From assembly GCA_037954325.1 (NCBI GenBank), contig JBBMNZ010000015.1, positions 18,214,001-18,278,000 of the forward strand: a DNA stretch of 64,000 nt, written 5' to 3'. A program made the translations under genes and the position numbers. Source of the DNA: Fistularia commersonii. Its lineage: Eukaryota > Chordata > Actinopteri > Syngnathiformes > Fistulariidae. This document shows positions 56,915-64,000 of this stretch, in pieces. Each line of letters begins with the position of its first letter. Positions within the stretch are counted from its first letter, which is position 1. Under the pieces are notes generated by a model that did not search any database, was not told the origin of the DNA, and saw only the letters and a list, made by a program, of their open reading frames with translations.

Positions 56915-59088
56915 CCTCTTTGCTTTTGCTCACCTTGATTTCTTTCCGAGTCTCGCCTGGCTTGAAGACCAGCGTTCCCTCAGTGAACTCGTAGTCCGAC
57001 CCGGCATTGGCCGAGCCGTTCTCTGTGCAGTAGTCCACGTGGAAGGTGTTCAGGCCGGTTCCTCCGTCAAGAACCACCCAGAGACTCAGCGTGCCGCAGT
57101 TCTCCGTGCACTGGTACTGAGCACTTTCAAAACAGACGTGCGAGCACACGGCCTTGTCGCCGTCCTGACCCGTCGACCCCGAGCGGCGAGTGTGCTCCGC
57201 CGCGTACTTCTGTAAAATGTTGCCGGCGCCGATCATCATGCGCGTGGCCTGGACGCGGTAGAAGGCGCGGCTCTTCTTCTGGTGAACCAGGGCAGAGTAG
57301 TTGGCCATCTCGATCAGCTGGTCCAGGTCTTTGTCCGGGTGCTTCTCCTTCAGGTCCTTCAGGATGCGGACCACCTGTCGCACACGGAGGCGCTTATTTG
57401 GGCTCCACTTTCTATGATATAAAGAGCTGCTCAGCAAGAGAGGACGGCCTCTCAGCACAGCAGGACGAGAACATTTCGCTCAAAACTTCGGTGACGTGCA
57501 TGACATTTGTTCGTCTTTGTCTTTGAATACATTTGGAGCCCCGCCTCCGTGTCTGGACTCCCACCGCCTCTCCACCTCCTGCTGACCGACCGACCCAGAT
57601 GAGCCTCGGGAAACCAGATACTTCCCCCCTTCATTTAGAAATTCATTTTGTTTACTTCGCTTCCCGCCCCCCCCAGATCGTGGCCTGGACATACCTCGTC
57701 TTTGCTCTGGTCCAGTTCGTGGCCGGTCTGCACAGACACGGTCACGCTGGAGGGGTTCGCAGGACAGGTCCCGCCGTCCGCCGTCTTTCCGTCCACGATC
57801 ACGTCGATGCCTTTGGGCGCCAGGTCGCCCTCCATTTCCACCACGATGCCGTGTCTCTTGTCGGCACGGTAACGCTTGTGCATGTATTTGTAGAAGAGGA
57901 GGCGGCGGTCGGCGACCCAAGCCAAGATCACGCACACCGGGAAGTAAAGCAACGTCACCACGGCCTCCCACACCTGAGGGGACGTGGAAGGATTTACGCC
58001 CGCGGCGAGCGGCGAGCGGCGCCGGACAGACGGAGCGAGCGGGAACTCACCTCCACGATGCCGGGGGAAATGACGGCCAGGATGAGGTAGAGCCAGATGT
58101 AGGCGAAAATACTCCAGAACGCCGTGATGAAAAAGACGCGAAGGTGTTTGATCTTGCGAGACTCTCCGTCCGGGATCACCCAGACGCACAGGCCGATGAT
58201 CACGAACATGTTGAAGGCGGCGCTGCCCACGATGGTGCCCGGGCCGAGCTCGCCGGCGTCAAAGTTGTGCCCGCACACCTGGCGACGGACAACATGGAGC
58301 AGACGGAGAGAACGGGGGCGAGTCTGAGAAACCCAACGATCGATACAGGTCTAAAAGCCTTCGCGGGCCAAAAACATCTCGGCCCCTCGACGCGTCCATC
58401 GATGGACGGGACCAAAAAGGAAACAAACAAGAGCGGCGCCGCCGAGGCCTCGGTACCTCGATGACCGACAGCAGGATCTCGGGTGCCGACGAGCCCAGGG
58501 CCATGAGCGTGAGGTTGGACACCGTCTCGTTCCAGATGCGCACCGTGGTTACCGTGGTCTCTCCGTTGGGTTTGGTGATGGTCACCTCCTTCACCTGCAA
58601 CCACAGAGGTTTGACACAAAGTCCACCAGGAGGGCCGGTTCTCTGAGGCCGGGCCGCCCGCCTCGAAAGCGAAGTCCCGACGGACCGGCCCCTCGCGGCA
58701 GGACCCGCCTGTCGGTTTGTTGACGCGACAAGACGGTGGAACCGCATCCTACCTGAGACGTTATGACTTCTATCGATGCCATGAAGCGATCGGCGATGAT
58801 GGACACACCCAGGAACATGTACATGAGACAGAGGAAGTAGATGACGGCCCTCCCCGCCTGCTCCCCGGCCGGAGGGTTGAGCGGCAGCCACACCGGCAGC
58901 AGGATCCCCGGCCTGCACACCACGGTGCCCGTGCACGTCCGCTTGCCGGACCCCGTGCCGTTGCCCGTGGGCTGAGGCTGCTCGGGGCCGGACGCTCGCT
59001 CGACGACCCGGGGGCCCGAGGAGGCGCAAGGGCGGGACAGGAGCGCCAGAAGGAGCAGCGCGGCGAGGCGAAGAGGCCGGGGCCCCAT
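50663..59088 (-). CDS. slc8a2: Sodium/calcium exchanger 2 (NCX2-like)
   Basis: Plasma-membrane antiporter exchanging 3 Na+ for 1 Ca2+. Exons in transcript order: 59088-58753, 58594-58457, 58278-58051, 57973-57695, 57374-56934, 56775-56414, 55436-55333, 54971-54954, 54654-54542, 53975-53876, 52759-52496, 51039-50663. Phases join to 919 residues (human SLC8A2: 921). Signal peptide LAALLLLALLSRPCASS. The alpha-1 repeat has LMALGSSAPEILLSVIE and GPGTIVGSAAFNM. The XIP-like helix is RLLFYKYMHKRYRADK. CBD1 (about 404-525) has DYEFTEGTLVF and DDDIFEEDEHFF, then CBD2 from DDDHAGIF. Alpha-2 has LIGDLASHFGCTVGL and ALGTSLPDTFASK. It ends LEAYCHIQGF. The ATG at 59088 fits because a strong acceptor lies at 59166. 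Fish also have NCX4, so the paralogue call rests on sequence resemblance and 19q13-like neighbours. Confidence 0.9.
53093..53745. mobile_element. Nonautonomous hAT-type DNA transposon
   Basis: A 653-bp element with termini CAGGGGTCGGCAACCCG (left) and CGGGTTGGCGAGCCCTG (right), imperfect inverted repeats; agagccattt/ggagccgc motifs follow. The flanks gtatagac (53085-53092) and gtccagac (53746-53753) match at 6 of 8 positions, fitting the 8-bp duplication of hAT elements. No transposase frame. It lies in an slc8a2 intron. Confidence 0.75.
54954..54971 (-). CDS. slc8a2: 18-nt microexon of slc8a2
   Basis: A strong acceptor (gtctttcag) precedes CTCTGCTGCTTAACCAGG, followed by GTAAGACC. With the flanking exons it encodes ALLLNQ, exactly as in human SLC8A2 (GISALLLNQG). 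It corresponds to the small exon that follows exon A/B in NCX genes. Length is a multiple of three, so skipping keeps the frame. Confidence 0.85.
55457..55492. repeat. (CA)n upstream of an slc8a2 acceptor
   Basis: CA array on the plus strand, so (GT)18 on the transcribed sense strand, about 20 nt upstream of the acceptor of exon 55436-55333. Confidence 0.95.
56865..56916. repeat. (TG)22(CG)n array beside an slc8a2 donor
   Basis: Plus-strand (TG)22 followed by gcgcgcgc. On the slc8a2 sense strand this is (GC)n(AC)n, starting about 20 nt downstream of the donor of exon 57374-56934. CA repeats next to donors are known hnRNP L targets. Confidence 0.95.
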
Positions 59089-59165
59089 GGCGGCCCTGAG
59101 GGAAGACGGGGCTCGGGGGGCGCAGGGGGGCGCGGGGGGGCCGGCACACGGATCAGAAGACTCTT
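59089..59165 (-). other. slc8a2: slc8a2 5' UTR segment of the first coding exon
   Basis: On the minus strand 'ggtttgtctctccag' is a strong acceptor ending at 59166, with ttctttaat upstream as a possible branch site. It implies 77 nt of 5' UTR in this exon and at least one noncoding exon further upstream, as in other SLC8A genes. It also excludes the upstream in-frame ATG at 59187. Confidence 0.6.
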
Positions 59166-59166
59166 C

Positions 59167-60777
59167 TGGAGAGACAAACCAGGACAATTAAAGAATACAC
59201 TCGTTCATCCGGCGACATCTCCGGTTAGCGTTGCGTTTGATCCAAGACCTGACCTTCTTCAAGCATCTCTACTCTGAGCTACTCCACTGTTTGCTCCGTG
59301 CGTGGCCGCTCAGCTAACAGGACATAAGATCGTTCATTCATCAAAACCATCTTTCCTGCACTCGGCCCGCGGGGTGCCGTCATTGGACGCGAGGCGGGTT
59401 CACCTGGGCCAGATGATCCCAGGGCCGCGGAGCACCACACACACCATTCACTCACTCGTTCACATCCACGCGTCACATGCATAAATCCACACGTCTGGAC
59501 AATGGAGGGTCTCCAAAGGGTCTCCAAAGGGTCTCCAAAGGGTCACCATGTCTGGACTGCGGGAGGAACCCTGAGAACCCCGAGGAACCCCGAGGTCATG
59601 TATGTTCGCGCTGCCATTCTACCGCCACGCGCTGGTATGTCGGAGCCCCTCCGGCCCCGAGGAGCAGGTTCAGGTGTTCACAGCGTGGCGAGCTGGGAAG
59701 ACGTCCACCAGAGGCTGCGGCCTCCGCTCACCTGCACAGGTGACACTGCTCTTTTGTGCACGGCCAGTTGAAACAGATACTGGGGGTGCTGCATCTTTGA
59801 TGCAGCCTGAGCTCCGCCAGCTCATTATGGAGTTGTGATTCAGAAACACAGCCCAAAGGGCTGCTGCATCACATTTCACTTTCCAAGGACTGCTATGGTT
59901 ACCAGGACCTCAGACAGAGGGCCACCTTACACCAGAGGGTGCTGGGGGAGGAGGAGGAGGAGGAGGAAGGAGCACCGAAAAGAACATCCTTGGTGCTCAC
60001 TTTGAGGGAACAATGGGATACGGTGGAGTTCATGGCGTGAAGGAAAAGGCCCCCAAAAATCCAGAGCGCCAGTCACACAAGGAGAAACCACGTCCCCCCA
60101 TAGGTGGTCTCGGTGGGCGGTCGGCCTCCTCCGACCCCCCAAGCAGCCCCGCGCATCCGCGACCTAATGGGCGCCATTTCCCCTCAGACGGTCTGCAGAA
60201 TCCAGCGGCGCCCGGGAGCGAACCGACCCGCCCCGGCCGATCGGAAGAGCTGGATGCATTATTGATACGTCCATTCACCTAAATATAGCAGGATATCGCT
60301 CCCTTTCATGTCACCTGGAAGCGGCTCCGTGCACTGCATTCAGGAGAGGAGCTTCATGGATTTATCTGCCAGACGCTGCAGAGGTGGAGCCGGTCTCTCC
60401 GGAGTAAACGAGGCTCTGTCCGTCCGACTCGGGCCGCGATTCTCAGCCGCGAACGAGCCGGGCGCCGGCCGCGGCCGCCGAGGACGTCTCGGAGCGCCGC
60501 GGTGAAGTTTGAAGAAAAGGTCCCTCTCCCCGTTCGGGCCCTTCTCGTGGGCGGGCGGTTCTCCAGGGACCCCCGTTCCCCCCTCGCACACGGGAACGGT
60601 GAGCTTAGCGACGGCTCGTCTCCGCTTACGGCCTCGGTCACCGCCGGCGTCTGTCGGCGCCGCCGATAAGTGATTGCCTGGTGTTAGCTTACACCGATAG
60701 CGGCGGCGGAGGCACCGGGGGTTAGCGCCTCTAACTGCTTAACAGTTCCAGTTTGTTTCCCCCCCGCTTCAGTCGGC

Positions 60778-60809
<32 letters not shown>

Positions 60810-62700
60810 TGCATTCAACTAGGTGACTTGGGGAGGTGGGGCGCCATCTTGGTTTGCACGTTCACTTTAGCAAGTAAGACTGCATGAGGATGCATGAGGA
60901 CACCTTCCGGGCTTCTGCCACCGAACATCTCAGGCAGTGGAGGTCCTGCTGTGCTCATGGAGTCATCGCCACGGCAGCGGCCGCCCGCTTCCAGAAGGTC
61001 CAGGAGCTCGAGGACTTTAGAATAAACCTGTGTCCCCCGAAGACCGACGGCGTTCCATCCCGGCAAGCGATGGGACTTCCGACTCTGGTCCTGACGGGAA
61101 AGAGTCGGACCGAACACGCCTGCGGCTTCAGCCCGTCCAAGATGACGGCCTGGCGCGCGGATCCATCGGAGCCGAGAGTCTCGGCCGGCCGATCGCCAAA
61201 CGGACCGGCGCCCGGCCGTGACAACCGGATGGTCGTCGATACGGAATCCCAATAGAGCGTCCTCCACGCCGCCCTCCGATCACACCCACGCCGTGACACC
61301 AAAGCACACGTCCTCCAGATGGCCTTGGGAACGGAGCCCTTGAGAATCCTCTGCGGGACATCTGGAGGAGAAAGGGGAAGCAGCAGCACCGGCCGCACTC
61401 CGTCGCAACAGACCACGGATTTAAGGGCCGAAGCCCCTGAAGCTTCTCTGAGGACCAGTCCAGGATCCGGAGGCCTGGATGTGGAATCTGAATAACACGG
61501 AAGGAAAAGCAGCGATTACAGCACAACATCTGCTGAAGTCCTGGCGGGCAGAGGAGAGGAGGATGTCTCCTTCACCGTGAAGGTGAGGAGAAACAGATCC
61601 TCCTCTTTAATAAGTAACTGTGGCTTCAGCCTGCTGGTGTGGAGCGTCAGTGGAGCAGGAGAGTCGGGGGGGTAAGGTAACCAAGACAGACAGACCAATA
61701 CAGTTAGATGTACTCCGGTGACCAATGTCCCACAGTTGTGTGGGCTGAAGCTAGCGGTACTGCGCTAGAGGAGGAGCCCAAGGGAAGCGGTTGTTTGTTA
61801 AAGAGTGTTGCCGTTCCGTTGGTGTCTTACCACCTGGTGAAATGTTCCACGGCGCAGAGTCGATGTTTAAACACCTCCTGAACACATTACCTCGGCTGCG
61901 CCGGTCAATGGATAAGGGAGCGACAGGAGGAAGTGGTCTGGTACCCTCGGCACGCCGCTGCCGCTGCCGCTCGCCTTCCAGTCCATCAGAAGATGGGAAA
62001 CTAACGCAGCAAAAGTGAATATCTGTTAGAGGCAGATGTTGTAACAGAACCTGTGATTGCGGTTCCCCTCCAGGACCACCGTGAGCTTTCGAGTTAGATT
62101 TGAAGACCTGCGGCACGTAGAAACGTCCCCGGCGTGACGGGACGAACACCTAATTGGTTTTTGCTCGAGGAGACGGCGTCTGGGGCCGAGAGCAGCCTCC
62201 GTGTCCGCCGGGTCAACGTTCCCATCAATCTGCGCACCGGTGCTACAAGCTCCGCTGAGCACCGGGCTTGGCTTACAGCGGCGGGCACGCTGCCACCCCA
62301 CCCGCCCACCCGCCAGCCCGCCCGCCCGCCTCCTCGCTCATCCGCTTTCAGCCGCTGCCGTCCGCCTCCGTCTCCCCGACCTCCCGGCCTCCACAGCTAA
62401 ATGTTGTGTTTGCGTATCCAGACCGGAGAGGACGACGCTCCTCGGAGAGCCCCGGGGGGCCGGAGGGAGCCTCGGGGTTCAGGACCGCCGGCAGACGCTC
62501 CGGGGTTAAATCTCCTCTCGGCAGCCGTGGGCAGGACGCCAGACGCTACCTGTGCTCGCTCAGCCACACGGCCTCTCACACGTGACCGTGACCCACATAC
62601 CAGGAGTCCATTACCACCTTCTCTCTGCGGCGCCAAGCACCGCTAGCATCACAACAACAACACAAAACATACATTTGAGATAGAGACACCGCAAGCACAC
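59167..62700. other. Upstream flank of slc8a2
   Basis: No coding gene recognised. A noncoding first exon and promoter of slc8a2 should lie here or beyond; CpG-rich patches at about 60120-60720 and 61900-62560 are candidates but no exon can be placed. Other content: a short tandem 'gggtctccaaa' x3 (59510-59545), a (GGA)n patch near 59947-59970 and a poly-G run of about 28 (60782-60809). Confidence 0.5.
60782..60809. repeat. Poly-G run (~28)
   Basis: Uninterrupted G homopolymer; exact length is likely unreliable in any assembly. Similar runs are at 16691-16716 (C26) and 41750-41770 (G21). Confidence 0.9.
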
Positions 62701-62714
62701 ATATGGAAAGGCGC

Positions 62715-63285
62715 CATATATCTGTAAGGACTACAAATATATGTAAGGACTACAAATATATGTAAGGGGTACAAATATATGTAAGGGCTACAAATATATT
62801 TAAGGACTACAAATGTCTGTAAGGACTACAAATATATGTAAGGACTACAAATATATGTAAGGACTACAAATATATGTAAGGACTACAAATATATGTAAGG
62901 GCTGCAAATGTCTGTAAGAGCTACTAATACCTATAAGGATGACTTATATCTGTAAGGACTACAAATCAATGTAAGAACTACATGTCTGAAAGGACTACAA
63001 ATGTCTGGAAGGACTACAAATGTCTGGAAGGACTTCACACATCAGTAAGGACTCCTAATAAATGTAAGAACTACATGTCTGGTAGGACTACAAATGTGTG
63101 GAAAGACTACAAATATCTTTAAGGACTACAAATATATGTAAGGACTACAAATGTCTGTAAGGGCTACTAATATCTATCAGGATTACTTATATCTGTAAGG
63201 ACTACAAATCAATGTAAGAACTACATGGCTGGAAGGACTACAAATGTCTGGAAGGACTTCACACATCTGTAAGGACTACAAAAAT
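62715..63285. repeat. 19-bp minisatellite (GTAAGGACTACAAATATAT)n
   Basis: About 30 degenerate copies of a 19-20-bp unit over 570 bp, with variants such as ggaaggactacaaatgtct. Some longer segments recur internally (62900-63010 and 63150-63260), giving a partial higher-order pattern. Noncoding. Confidence 0.9.
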
Positions 63286-63435
63286 CCTGGATACCAGGTG
63301 ACTCCTTGGCCCTGATGCAGGTGGCTGCTCCTGTACGGGCTTTTCTATATTTCACACAGGAGATGAAGACGAGCCAACGTCTCCAACCTTGTCAGGTCCA
63401 ACACTGGCAAACAAAGAAAGCCCGGGGAGACCCGG

Positions 63436-63525
63436 ATCCACCTGGAGCCCACCTGGAGCCCACTTGGAGCCCACCTGGAGCCCACCTGGAGCCCACCTGG
63501 AGCCCACCTGGAGCCCACTTGGAGC
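63436..63525. repeat. 12-bp minisatellite (CACCTGGAGCCC)x7-8
   Basis: Head-to-tail copies of cacctggagccc with occasional cacttggagccc. The frame encoding THLEP/WSPPGA repeats is open only because the unit is a multiple of three. The 63290-64000 flank has no gene I can name. Confidence 0.9.
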
Positions 63526-64000
63526 CCCGCCCGGCTCGGACGGTGAAACGGTGACCACTGGGGAAAAGATAGTCTGGACTTCAGGCAGACTTGGAGAAGT
63601 CTACAGGCGTGCCCTGGAAGCCGGAGGTGGAAGGAGCAGAGCCGGAGTCCGATCATCGGGTCGGGCGAGCGGAGGACCCTTCCTGCCGAGGGCGGCTTGG
63701 AGATGACGGAAAGGAAGGGAATATCTGGGTGGAGTTTGATGGTATCCAGACGGCGGAGGTCTTTGCAGGGGTCTCAGCTGACGGCTGCTTCTTCACGCGG
63801 GTCTGAAGGAAGGTGTCTTTGGTGTCACCGAGAGGATCTGGAGGGACGTCCGGCACCGGCAGACGGCCTCGGAGGTCGGTCTACAAGAAGCTTTCCACCC
63901 GCCATCCCGGGCTCCGTCTCATCTCCGCTCGAACAGTGTCACGCTTCCTTTGGAGATGTTTCAAACCGGAGGAGGTTGGTGTCCGGAGGAGCGAGCGGAC

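Noticed and set aside
59089..59187. slc8a2 start at the upstream in-frame ATG 59187
   Set aside because: A strong splice acceptor at 59166 lies between that ATG and the coding sequence, and the ATG at 59088 directly precedes a signal peptide.
60884..61529. Overlapping ORFs on both strands upstream of slc8a2
   Set aside because: No recognisable domain, no conserved splice pattern, and comparable frames on both strands in GC-rich DNA.
62715..63285. CRISPR-like regular repeats
   Set aside because: Units are contiguous and degenerate with no unique spacers, and the genome is vertebrate; it is a minisatellite. The same applies to 34680-35500.
63306..63706. Pro/Trp/His-Leu-Glu repeat ORFs
   Set aside because: The 12-bp minisatellite unit is a multiple of three, so every frame stays open; no start context or domain supports a gene.

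Overview
The window looks like a piece of a compact ray-finned fish genome, probably a percomorph. This is an inference from short GT-AG introns (often 100-600 bp), dense CpG-rich promoters, abundant CA/TG microsatellites, RTE- and L2-like retrotransposon scraps, and proteins close to vertebrate orthologues but with fish-like differences. No bacterial or viral gene set, CRISPR array, rRNA or tRNA was recognised.

Five protein-coding genes can be reconstructed exon by exon. (1) sptbn4 (beta-IV spectrin), plus strand, 3' part only: 18 exons from 5114 to 15551 cover the last half of the spectrin repeats, the beta-IV-specific region and the PH domain. A CpG-rich block at 3.0-4.1 kb may be an internal promoter for a short isoform. 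(2) A MICU2-type mitochondrial calcium-uniporter regulator, plus strand, 20892-32759, 12 exons, 428 aa; its introns carry an RTE fragment and about 2.9 kb of TA/TG-rich simple repeat with two MITEs. (3) irf2bp1, minus strand, one coding exon, 35876-37648, 590 aa. (4) hnrnpl, minus strand, 13 coding exons, 39312-48237, about 517 aa, with a 5-kb intron 6 and a minor-spliceosome AT-AC intron. (5) slc8a2 (Na+/Ca2+ exchanger), minus strand, 50663-59165, 12 coding exons, 919 aa, in which the part that is one large exon in mammals is split into six.

sptbn4, irf2bp1, hnrnpl and slc8a2 have human counterparts on 19q13, whereas human MICU2 is on 13q12, so the micu2-like gene is the unexpected neighbour. 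The genes do not form an operon or pathway; spectrin and the exchanger are neuronal membrane proteins, and MICU2 and the exchanger both act in calcium handling, but nothing in the sequence shows co-regulation.

The rest is introns, UTRs and intergenic DNA with minisatellites (22-bp units in a 174-bp higher-order repeat; 19-, 12-, 29- and 9-bp units), a 653-bp hAT-type element with an imperfect 8-bp target duplication, and a near-perfect palindrome next to an RTE copy. The points most worth checking are splicing related: the AT-AC intron and two candidate alternative exons in hnrnpl, paired GC-AG introns in sptbn4, the fragmented exchanger exon, and the possible short-spectrin promoter. I found no clearly new biological system.
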